DNA of 64,000 bases. It comes from Ectocarpus siliculosus (taxonomy: Eukaryota > Sar > Phaeophyceae > Ectocarpales > Ectocarpaceae). Below the pieces are notes generated by a model. It was not told where the DNA came from. It did no database searches and saw only the letters and a list, made by a program, of their open reading frames with translations. The translations under genes and the position numbers were made by a program. Location: contig FN649743.1 in NCBI GenBank assembly GCA_000310025.1, positions 4,154,807 through 4,218,806 of the forward strand, given 5' to 3'. Positions 14,685-25,800 of this stretch are shown piece by piece (within the stretch, counting starts at the first letter, position 1; each line of letters opens with the position of its first letter).

Positions 14685-17469
14685 TCTTCACCTTCACCAT
14701 CCACTGAGAGCCGAACCGCAGATGGATGAGACAATCATTCTGTGCAGATGTGATATGTAGACATCTAGGTTTCCGACATTTTGTGGCGGTTTTTTCTTTT
14801 GGCGATAATGAAACACGACGGCGACGGAATGCGACGGAATGAAAAAGCATGCTAGATTGTACATAGACTCTATGTTACCAGGTGAATGGCTGCATGCAGT
14901 AGCTGGTCGCAAGGCCAGGCATGGGGGGGGGGGTGCAGGTTCTCCTCGTTTCGCAACCAACTCTCTCAATGTTGAGCACTTTGATGCATGCACTGGTGGT
15001 GATGGTGGTGCACGTCGAACGACCGATATCCTCCACTCGACTTGTCTATCCTGGTTTGTCCCCGGACGACAGCAAGGCAAACATGCTCTATGGCGTGTTG
15101 GCGACGGAGGTGGGAACGTGTTGGCTAAGCAAGAAGGCTTCAGCAGCAGGTGTGCCAACGCACTCCCCTCAAACAGAACGCATAACAGGGGAGCAATGAC
15201 GAACGACCGTAGTCTAGTATCTACCGCAGTGTAGGGGTCCGTGTAATATCTTTCTCATGCATATCTTCGAAGCTGCTACTGTATGCATATGTGCAGCAGA
15301 CGCAACCATTCTCACTTTGACTTGCGTTCTCCGGATCACGCCAACGAAACGAGATGCGCGATGGGCGATGGAAGTACAGATGGGGGTGGTGCTGATCTTG
15401 GGATGATGTGAGAGTGGGAGAGAGGGGAAGTTGTGCGGAGGGCGGGGGCGCGGGGAGCTTGTTGGGTATTGCGTGATCGGGCGACGATTGATTGTACACC
15501 GCCAACATTTTCCAGGAAAATTTCTCCACCAGACAACCAGGCGATGCTTGTTCGGGACGTTGTGCCACCTTCGGGTCGTTGAGTGATTGCCTCGCGGGTG
15601 ATCATTTCTGTACAAAGAAACGTATCAGCGGGTAAAATAACCAAGCTTTCTTATCATTCTGGGACTATTGCTGCAAGGATAGAGGTTACGCTAAAAATAT
15701 TTTACGGTGGGGTTGCCGTATGCGAGTGGGTCCAGGTTTAGGACTAATGCATTCTGCTGTGTCGTGTCGGTCTAGACTATGTCTCATATGTATGTGAAGA
15801 CGGAAAGACCCTCCAGGAAGACTCGCTCTTGTTAGCCAGAAGCGCCCATTTCAGCGAAAAACGGTCTCTTGTGGCCGATCAGCACCTACCCGCCGAACTT
15901 TGGTAGCTTATACGCTGTCCGTCACTTTGTAAGCCATCAACAAAAAAAGCGCCCCCGTGTATCCATCGTGAAAACGATTTTTGGCGTTGTTGGTGACACC
16001 TGTTTGTGTTCCGGTCCGGACCCGTACTCATTGACGACCCATGCGCAAAGGTGTGAATTTTCGAGCATGGGTGCCGAAAGGAACATCATATGTGCTGCCT
16101 GTGATATGCTTTGTCCTCAACTTGTGTTTCTGGCTTGTGATGGAAGTGTGCGTGTTACCGTTGCGCCTGTTTTCTTGTGGCGTAAATGAAGCCGCACTCG
16201 TATCCATTGGTGAGCAATGCGCAAAGGTGTTCATAATTTTCGAGCAGGGCGGCCGAACGGAATATCATCATGTGCCTGGTAGTCTGTCGAACAGGTGTTG
16301 CTGGCGTGACTCCGGCAACAAGCCGGCGTGCGTCTTTCAAGCAGCCCAATTCAGTATTTTTCGTTATAATTTCACAAGATATATGTTATTTAAAATAACG
16401 AATTTACCCGTTGCCTCGCGCTTGGGCCAGAGGTCGATATTTATTTCCGCTTGTGACCAGCACATTGATTAGAACCTTGAGATCGAGCAAACATGCTGGA
16501 AGACAAGAGCGAATTAATGCCTGCTTGGAAGACTCGGACTGCAACGTGCAGCGTTCTTTGCACAAATAAATATCGAACTTGTCTTCTTGCAGACTGGACG
16601 CCATCCAAAGGAAAGAGAACAATCTCGGCTTTTCACACCAAGCATGAACGAATTCACTGTTAGTTCTTACCACCGCTCGTAACCATACGTCCAAATGTTC
16701 ACCATCGAGTGACAGCAGGCTTCAGTATTGATACCCTCCAACAAGACATTAATATTCGCATAAACGAAGGCTGATTTTATAAAATTTCCAGCAACAGCTA
16801 CAGTACACACGATCACTTCACTTTTCACCATTTGCTCGCTTCACCTCACACCATCTACGAGGCGAACGACAGGACAAAACAGCGAACGACAGGACAAAAA
16901 AACAACCGATCATTCCATCGACACTAACAAAACAGCTCTCCCGACAATACTCAAATCACTTCACTCGTCTCTTCGAACGAGTCGCGCAGCGACAGCGGTT
17001 ATCTCCTCCATCTCAGGTTACAACGCCGGCAGAGGTACACCCAATTTTCGATCTACACCACCACGCAACGGTTCTTAATGTCAAGACAGCATGACAACAC
17101 GGGCAAACGCAGACGACAGGACAACGAAAAAAGCAACACACCATTCCATCGACAAAAACAAATCAATTCTCCCTACACATCAATCACTTCACTCGGCTCT
17201 TCGAACGAGCCGTTCTACGACAGCGCTTAGCCCTTTCATCTCAAGCTATGCATACAAAACTGAAAGAGGGCACACCCGATTTTTCAAGCTACACCACGAC
17301 GCAACGGATCTTAATGTCAACCCATCATGACACCATCGGGTAACTTTGATACGCAGGATTCTGAAAGTACCAGTGGTTCACTCATGAATGACTCACTGCA
17401 CTGTTTTCGAGGATCGGCCTAGCTGCATGTACAAGAGCCTTCTGTTGGGGGTTGAAGCTGTAGGGGCTA

Positions 17470-17766
17470 TCAGCCAACATAAGCAGGAATCGGGTCCCTA
17501 GCATTTGCCGAATACTGTTCACTCCCGGTCGTAGCACGGTAGTATTCTTTTGGCTCAGTTGCCACTTTGGCTGCCGTTTTTTTTTCCGTCGTAGCACCGC
17601 TCGTTTCCGGGCAACAACACGCAGTGAGGCAGTAGCTCAAAGGGTCGTATTTTCTGCAGTAGTAACACTCCGTCACACAGAGGTAGGACCCCAGGAGGCA
17701 GTTGGCCAAAGCCCCAAACGCGTGTCCTACCTTCCGGCAGCACACGCAGCAACCTGCGTCTGGTGA
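17470..17766 (-). CDS. Cysteine-rich reading frame in repeat module e (copy III)
   Basis: Paralogue of the frame at 5702-5976: CCVCCRKVGHAFGALANCLL, then LCVTECYYCRK, then YCLTACCC. One cysteine of copy I is phenylalanine here. The C-terminal tail differs, with stop TGA at 17470-17472. The frame is uninterrupted, which is suggestive given how degraded the flanks are. Coding status is unproven. Confidence 0.3.
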   Translation of the reverse strand, partial: SPDAGCCVCCRKVGHAFGALANCLLGSYLCVTECYYCRKYDPLSYCLTACCCPETSGATTEKKTAAKVATEPKEYYRATTGSEQYSANARDPIPAYVG

Positions 17767-18064
17767 CGGGTTTTACGAGAAGAGCGGGGGCAAGCACGAC
17801 AGGTGAACGTAAATTTTGTGTCAGGTTGAACAGACTTGTGAAAAATGATCCCTTATTGCTACATTTCGGGATAGGGCCCAACCTACCAGTGCTTGCCGAT
17901 CACAAGAGGTTTTCGTGGAAACATGCAGTCGAGAAGAGTATTGTCTGTGCCAGAGTACCGAAGGATATCGTATCCATGCTGTCAAACGCTATGTTGGAAA
18001 AGCGACGAAATTCCGCGTTGAGACAGATACTAAGCGGGTACCCTACACTGTTTGACAATCGGAG

Positions 18065-18890
18065 TAAGCTTCCATCTTCCGTGGAAGTCACATATGGAAG
18101 TCATTCTGACTTCCAAGGAATCTGTTAGTCTGTATTGGGTTCTAGGTTCCATGATGCTTCCATGGAAGCGATAAACACCTCCCATGGAAGTTAATCCACT
18201 TCCTCCATGGAAGTCGATCCGCTTCCATGGAAGCATCCAATATTAACCGCTCGTTGCTTCCATGGAAGTCGCATTTCGGACTTCCACAGAAGCGCGACGA
18301 TGAGCTTCCATGAAAGTAGTGTAATTCCATGGAAGCTCGTCGCTGGACAGAGTCTCGGCTATTATTTCCATGGCAGCACGAAAACTTCCATGAGAGCAAC
18401 TTCTCTGGACATGCGGTCATTCCAGCTTCCCTACCCTAACCCTAACCCTAACCGAAAGCAACTTCCACCGCAGCGTCTGGACACGTGGTTATTCCGTCAT
18501 TCCAGCTTCCCTACCCCAACCCTAACGCTTACCCCAAAAGATCATGGAAGCTAACCCGAGGCTGAATACTTCTATGGAAGCTGCCCCAAACCTGTTTTGA
18601 ATAGCTTCCACGAAAGCCTAAGGTTTGACTGCCATGGGAAACCCATGGGCCGTCCGTGGAAGTTGACTTTCATTGAAGTGGCACGTCCACATGTAAGATC
18701 TTTAGTGCTATGGAAGTGATTCTCGCCTTCTATGGAAGACACGTTTTGTGCTTTCATGGAAATGCAAAACGTGTAGCTTCCATGGAGGAAGTGGTATCAG
18801 CTCCATGGAGGAAGTGGTATCAGCTTCCATGGAAGTTTTGTAGATGGAAGCTGATACCACTTCTTCCGTGGAAGCGGGACACATTTGTCA
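18065..18890. repeat. CTTCCATGGAAG palindrome satellite, copy III
   Basis: About twenty copies of the 12-base palindrome CTTCCATGGAAG or one-mismatch variants, spaced irregularly. Equivalent to the module f array in copy I, but with a shorter palindrome. Confidence 0.9.
18424..18537. repeat. Telomere-like CCCTAA tract, duplicated
   Basis: CCCTAACCCTAACCCTAACC near 18433, and a degenerate CCCCAACCCTAACGC about 80 bases later, each preceded by the same ATTCCAGCTTCCCTACC sequence. The tract is a short tandem duplication containing TTAGGG-type telomeric repeats (complement strand), embedded in the palindrome satellite. Confidence 0.75.
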
Positions 18891-21160
18891 AATTGTATGG
18901 GAGATCGCCCAGCCAATTGTTGGATAGAACCGACAAGAAGAGTTCATCCTTACCTTCGGCCTCAGTACCTTCCACGGGAGGAACACCACCGGCAGGAACC
19001 TATTGCGTGGAAGCGAGGTGAAGCGGAGACAACAAATAAATACAGAACGATCGAATGAGTTGTTACATTTTGTTTAATTTTCGAGACTTAATTATTATCG
19101 CGGTAAAATCATGTGCATCTCCCTTCGCTTGTGTGCCCGCACCACGCGGGAAGTATCATTCGTTATTGCTGCTGTGTACTTCCTGCTGTTCATATGTTGC
19201 GGTACAGTACGCGCCACCGTGTACAGGTCAATGGTACAGTACACTTCACACCCAGGGGGAGACATGTTCGCGCGCTCAAGCGCTCCTAAATAAGAGTACG
19301 GTAATCAATGAGGTCCCCCTCAAAAATCGCACACTGCACCCCCTATTGTGTAGAATCCAGGCTGTTGGCAACCACGGAGGTCTACACGGAGACGCCGCAT
19401 TAACAACGGAGTACCGCCAACAGTAGAACAGCCTACAGGTCGAAGCCAGACCAACTCTGGTGGGGCCCTGGATGAATGTTGTCCCGCAACCAGTCAGTCT
19501 GCGACCAGGGAAATACTGTCATCACCACGCACGTGTTCGTGCGTGCGCTTGGGGCTCCATTCTCTGGGCCATCTACAATAATAGTCTACCACAGAAGAAA
19601 CTCAACTGCCTGACAGACTGCCCCAAGTCCGCTACGGCGGGAACGTACCGTATTCGGCGGAACCTCCTCGCCTCCAGGCTGACACTGAATGACCGTTGCA
19701 CTGACGTTTGCCATCTCTCGTATCCTTTCGATCTTCTTTCGGATCTTCTCGGGTGCACGTAGACTATGCACATAGCAGTTACAATAGCCCGGGTGTTCGA
19801 ACGCGAGAAGACGGCAGCGGTGCGAGTGGAGCCATCAGAAAGCATCACAGAACAAACCTTTAGTTACAGTAAGTAAAGGTAGTTTTCTAATGAGCAGACC
19901 GCCATGCCTGTGTGTCTCTCCACCATCCATTGAGAGAGCCAAATCGCAGATGGATGAGAAAACCATTCTGTGTACAGTACAGATGTGATGGACATCGCGG
20001 TCTCCAACGGGTCTGACATATTTTTTCGCCGTTTTTTCTTTTGGTGACAACACGGCGACGGAATGAAGAAGCATGCTAGCTTACAGACTTTTACTACATC
20101 AGGCGAATTGCTGCATGCAGTGTAGCCGGTGGCATGAAGTGGGCAAGGCGTGAGGGGGGTGCAGGTTCTCCTCGTTTCGCAACCAACTGTCCCTGCACTA
20201 CTGTGGCGACATTCTCTACACAGACTACATGTCCTCGTTTGCCCCCGGACAGCAGCAAGGCAAACATGCCCTATGGCGTGTTGGCAACGCACGTACGAAC
20301 ATATTGGCTCAGCAAGAAGGGTTACAGCAGCAGGTGTGCCCACGCACTGCCCTCAAACAGAACGCACAATAGGGGAGCAACGACGGACGACCCTGTTATA
20401 TCTTACACGTGCATGATATTATCTTAGTAAGCTACCCGCAGTAGACCCAACCATCTCACGTTCTCCGGATCACGTTGATGAAACGAGACGGTCGATAGGG
20501 CGATGGGAGTAGGATCACTTGGGGCAGATGGGTGGGGCTGATCTTGGGATGATGTGAGTGTGGGAGAGAGGGGAAGGTGTGCGATGGACGGGGCGCGTGG
20601 GGGTGTGGGGGCGGCTATTGGGCAATGCGTGATCGGGGACGTTCGTACACCGCCAACGTTTTCTAAGAAATTTATCCACCAAACAGCAGTCGGCTTCTTG
20701 TTCGGGACGTTGTGCCGCCTTCGGGCCGTTGCGTGGCCTATACATGTATAGGGTTTTCATTCTATGAGCAAAGCGGGAAATAGCCAAGCGCACTCATCAT
20801 TCTAAGATTATTTCTTGGAGGGTAGACAAGGGTAGACAAGGGTAGAGGTTCCTCAACCGTTTGGTGCCTTTCGTTGACAGTGGGACTGCTTTCTAATAAT
20901 ATGCAAGGGGCTCCAGATGCACTGCATGCATCGTCTGGTCAAGTGGTCTCTGTTCTTTGTTATTTCCGTTGTTTTCGACTCCACCCCACCGGTCGTTCTC
21001 CAGGAAGACGCCAAGACTCCCGTGACGACTCTGTAGGCCAGAAGCGCCCGTTTGGCGTTAACGGTCTCTGTGGCACGATCTGCACCTACTGCTGAGCTCT
21101 TACGTAGCTTACACTGCTGTCCGCCGTCTTCGGCACAAAAAAAAAGGGCGGGAAGCCGCT

Positions 21161-22680
21161 GGCAAGGCATGCGGTCTGCGTACCCGATCATCAGTCTGTA
21201 TGCTATGTCTTTCCCGCCTCGCTACAGACAGGCTCGAAATTTTTCATCGGGTGAGCTGAATGTTCCACGTCCAGCAGATGGCATTGCCCACACAACAGCC
21301 CTTACTCGGCATGAGTATGAGTGATCCGGAGAGCCTCGTAGCGAAAGTCACGATCTGGTCTGATCGTTGTCAGTTGTCAGGACTCTCAGCAGTTGGAAGT
21401 CTATCCTTCTATCCTTGGTAACAAGTCAGATGCGAGCTGTGCTGTGGTTTTGTCAAGCCAGACACATCAGAATCATCATCAGCATGTAGGCGGGCTGTGC
21501 TTCGCGCGTGGTCAGGTCTCTGGTCTGCACTGAGCTCAATCCAGCATGAGGCTCGCCGCACCCACAGCTAGCTGAACTTTGCTCTGGGGACAAAGTTGGC
21601 TTTCCGTCATCAAAATTGGCCGCAAGACTCGGCGAGCTTTTTCGAAAGCAACGAACTGTCTTCGCCACATTTCTGTTGATGACGAAACCATTCGAAGGCC
21701 ACCAACACAGCAGCCAGATATAACGACACCATGGGACTAACGATAGAGCCCTTGGTCCGATCACCTCACTCACCGTTCAGATAGATCATCACACCCATTT
21801 CAAGACCCACGTTGTATTTCTCCAAGAAAAACTATTCCCATGCAGTACTACATCAACCCAATCTTTCGTGCTCTGCGAGAGCCGCCGTTCACACACCCAG
21901 ACAACGTCAGCGGATCCACATGCACCATAACCATGCACCACGCGCGTCGGATGCTACACAACCCATGACGCCGTACCCTTACGCAAGCAAGCAAGTCACA
22001 CGAATGATTTCTCGACAAAGCGAACAGGTGAAGCCGACATCGTGTGAACGAGCAACAAAATAGCGCATCACCCCCTCATCTCTGTGGCTTAGCGCATCCG
22101 CTCCTCTCTGCGGTGAATCTCTCCCTCGCAGGATCACTCCTCAGACAGAAGAGCGCCCGTCTGCTCCACCGCGACCGATTCGAAATCCTCCCCGCCGCCC
22201 CCAACCCTTCTCTACCAAACCCTCCAGGATCTAAAAATACCCCCGATTTTTCGGGTATACCCAGCCATGCACCAATACGAAGAAACACAGGCAACACCGC
22301 CCGCCAAGCAACCGCCTGCCAAGCGATTGACATCCCACAGCCCGGGCACGCTCTCCCCCAACCCTAGTAATATCAGCATGATCTAAACACCGGCAATTGC
22401 TGCGCACAACGGTTGGCAGTGCTGTGAGCCGTGTGGAACGCAACCTTACCCGCTGCCACACGCATGCGTACCGTGTCAAAAGACGAACTTTTAGTCTCTC
22501 GTCGCATATTTTCGCCTGCTCAAACACACCGCTCCCGTCTCTGCGCGCACTAACGGCAGCAGTAGCAGGCAGGAAGCTCCGGAGTGGTCCTCGTTTCGCG
22601 ACGTCGAAGAAAACGCACCTGCCGACGGCCAAACACAAGAACCCCTCCATGTCTGGAAAACTAGAATGACGCCGCCTTGT
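21161..22680. other. Spacer between the composite repeats and the HAT gene
   Basis: No exon with consistent splice sites recognised. Overlapping open frames on both strands at 22044-22650 are GC-driven. Confidence 0.4.
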
Positions 22681-22689
22681 GGAGAGAAC

Positions 22690-22813
22690 AGACGCTAATC
22701 ATGATTAGATGGCCAGCACGACCGGCGACTACCCGACGTCTCTCTGAAAACGAACTGCAGACGCTCATCACGACTAGATAGATGGCCAGCGCGACCGACG
22801 AAACTCTGAAAAC
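22690..22813. repeat. Short tandem duplication in the 3' flank of the HAT gene
   Basis: AGACGCT..ATCA, GATGGCCAGC, CGACCG and CTCTGAAAAC occur in the same order at 22690-22750 and 22758-22813. Located just past the stop codon of the minus-strand HAT gene, probably in its 3' untranslated region. Confidence 0.65.
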
Positions 22814-22834
22814 TGTCGAGGCCGCCGCCTACGT

Positions 22835-25800
22835 CTACCAGTCGAAGTCGAAGTCTTCTAGCGAGGATTGGTCCAGCGATGACGCCATCCGCTCCGAGCT
22901 GAAGGTCGCGTCGAACCGCGCGAAACTCTGCCGAGAACAGACACGCAAATAACGGAAGAGCGGGCACGGAACATTGTGGTAAAGGAGTTGCGGTGATGCG
23001 GTCGAACTGAGTTGTTGGCTGACACCAAAAGAGCGGTAAGGCGCTGGGCTCTGTAGTGGGAATGTTGGCTGTGCAGCAAGAGGTCTGAACCAAAAAAAAA
23101 AAACAAGAAAAAAAAACAAGAAACATACGCGGGTCATCATCACACCAAAAAAAGGCATGCGTTCAACCGCGGTGCGGCAAACCTTTTCTCTTCGCCTCAT
23201 ATCTGCCTGGTGGTGTCGGCGGAGGAAAAAGGAAACAAACATTGCAGCAACACCATCCTCGTGTTTTCCGCTGTTGTGTCCGTGTCTATCCACACTTAGC
23301 CAGCGGGGTTCGAGTTCAGCGAGCTCGCCGGACGACCACAACCGTCAGCACAAATGACAGAGCATGACGTTCTCAACTGGCAAGTTCCTCACTGACTGCG
23401 CTACCTGCAATATTCTCACGGTCACTACCATGGTATCATACAAAGCCGGGCCGGAGCACGCCGGGTTCTCACCGGGGCAGGCTCTCACATCACCAAGCGC
23501 GAAGCGCCGTGAGGTACTAGGCGAGTCGCATGGAGGGTCCAGGGGGTGCTATTTTGCGTATGCAACCTACGGTAATACCCTCACCTTGAACGCCTCCATC
23601 TGCTGTTGGAACTCCTTAATCTTGTCCGGCGCTGCCCCGCTCTCCACGAGGGCTTTCTCCCCTCTCGCTTTCAGCTTCTCCAGGAATACCGTATTGCCCT
23701 GCACCACGGAAACACGGAAAAAACAATGAAAACACAATCACACATACAATACCCCGGCACGAACATATGAAAGAACAAAGAAAGACAAAAAATAACTCAC
23801 ATCATACCAAAATCATGGTGCATATCATCAAATTTCGAAGGCATGGACGCATCTATTGCCAACAAAATATCATACGACCACAGTAGTGACTCAAGAATAG
23901 GCCAGCAACGAGTCACACGTGGGCGAGTTGCGAGCATGTCCCGCCGAAAACTGAGTACGTGAACATTCTATTCGTGTCTATTGGTATTCTATGGCATGCT
24001 GACAATCTCTCTAAACGTTACAAATATCGAAACTAGATGGCCTGCCCGTAATGGTGGAGCATCGCAGCTGTATCTATCGTGCATCACCATTCTCCATCCA
24101 AAAGCGAGATACATTATTGCGACAAATGAGGAGGAGAAAAAAGGAGCAATGCACGCAACCACGACACATGTATCGCGAGGATGATCAAACAGAGGTGCGT
24201 TGAACCCGCGTGGGCAGCAGGATCGCCCCTCCGCAAAAACTAGCAGTGGGCTAGCCTACACCCGGGCACACACAAGGGAGACAGACATAAATAAAACAGT
24301 GCCGCTACGCACGCACACCTCAAGTTGCTGACCGACCACAACAACGGTGGCGGGGACTCGAGAATATGCCACCATGCACAACTCTGCTGGATTTGGGAGG
24401 GACCATTTCCGCCACATGGCAGCTTCTGCACACAAAACCCCTAGGCCACAACTTGTGGAGATCTTGTTTTCACACAGCACACACGGGGCACAGGAACCAA
24501 CCGCAAACAAACACGCACCATGGCGGCCTCCATGTCCGCGTAGGCGTAGTACAGCCGGGCGTAGGTCGGGCATGCCTCCAGCCCCCTCTCGAACCTCCTG
24601 CGAGCCTCTGCGGTGTTCCCCAGCTGGTGCTCCATCTGGGCCCAACAGCGGTGAAGTGGCCCGTGATCCGGGCATGCACGGACACCCAGCTCCAACACCT
24701 AGTGAGACGGGATGGGTCGGGATGGGACAGGACGGGATGGGACAGGACGGGACGGGACGGGGCGTGGCGGGGCGCCACGGGACGTGAAGTGATGTAGCGG
24801 GATGGGACGAAATGGGATGGGATAAGACGCGACAGATGGGACAGGACGGTGGGTAATCAACACCAAGACCATGGGAGGAGGAAGGGGAGTCCAAAGGGTT
24901 AGGACAGCATTGGGGATATGTCTCAAGCGCTCAAATGGCAGTGGGCGACTAAGGGAATGCACATACTGGTCAGTGGAAAGCTAGACGTGTGATTTGGTGT
25001 TGCTACATCCTTTGTTTTTCCTTTCGAGCCACAATGCTTCTTGCCCCAGTAGCGTAGCGTACCCCAGAGAGTAGCGTATGCAACATGTCCTGATGCCAAA
25101 GCGCAACCCCAACCCCTCTGTGTTCAAAACCATATCTCTCTGACTCCCCCCGTTTTTTTGTAGGACAAGCCGTCCAGTCGTTCAATCCAGATCGCCTCGA
25201 TTTGGCGCTTCAACCTCGGATACAGCAGCATAGGACACGATATACATGAACAACTGCTGCCGCTGGCAATGTCACCCCTGCCAATACCACAGTCGTAGCT
25301 CCGATACAAGAGGGTCCAAATCGGTTGCCGCGGACTCCACCCGCGATATAGTGTCATCGGGTACCCTCTTATTCCGGTATAAGAGGGGGCTGCGATTCAA
25401 GAGGGCCAAGGGCCTTTGTCACACCACCCTCTTTCTATCGGAGCACGACTGAATACACACCTTCCTAGCTTTGACATCGGATCCTCCCTGGCGCTCTACT
25501 ATGGAGTACACGGTCCAAAGAGCTCCGTGGTGAGGGTCCAGCCGAAGCCCTTCCACCACCAGCTCCCTGGCTCTCTTCAGGTCGCCCAGCATCCCCTCCA
25601 TCACCGCCCACGCCTGCCACGCAGCGAGAAACAAGGAAAGGGTTAGGCTGGGGTGGACCTGTGTGTCTCGACGCAGCTTCAAGCACAACTTTCAAAGTGT
25701 ACTTCGCCCAAGCATAATAGCAATACAACATGTGTCGAAAGAGATGCTACGATTCCCGTGGGAGATGGTACCCCGTTCCGAAGGGGCTGATGTGTTGAAG

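Larger units (their letters stand above)
9990..15960. repeat. Composite repeat unit, copy II, central modules replaced
   Basis: Modules a/b (9990-10350), c (10790-10925), g (13970-15235), h (15260-15605) and i (15606-15960) are recognisable. Modules d, e and most of f are missing; in their place lies 11080-13800, which holds the 58-residue-repeat gene. A trace of an f-like CCCATGGGC palindrome cluster remains at 13820-13885. Module g is split by the 588-bp foldback element at 14097-14684. Confidence 0.65.
15990..21160. repeat. Composite repeat unit, copy III
   Basis: Modules b (15990-16110), c (16555-16690), d (16790-17345, itself internally duplicated with a period near 215 bp), e (17385-17765), f (18065-18890), g (18955-20405), h (20430-20735) and i (20750-21160). 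Order and orientation match copy I. Module i shares the CCAGAAGCGCCC and AACGGTCTC landmarks with 15830-15870. Confidence 0.7.

Noticed and set aside
24347-24894. Overlapping open frames on both strands
   Set aside because: Only the segment 24519-24698 on the minus strand fits HAT repeats and splice sites; the rest is minisatellite translation.
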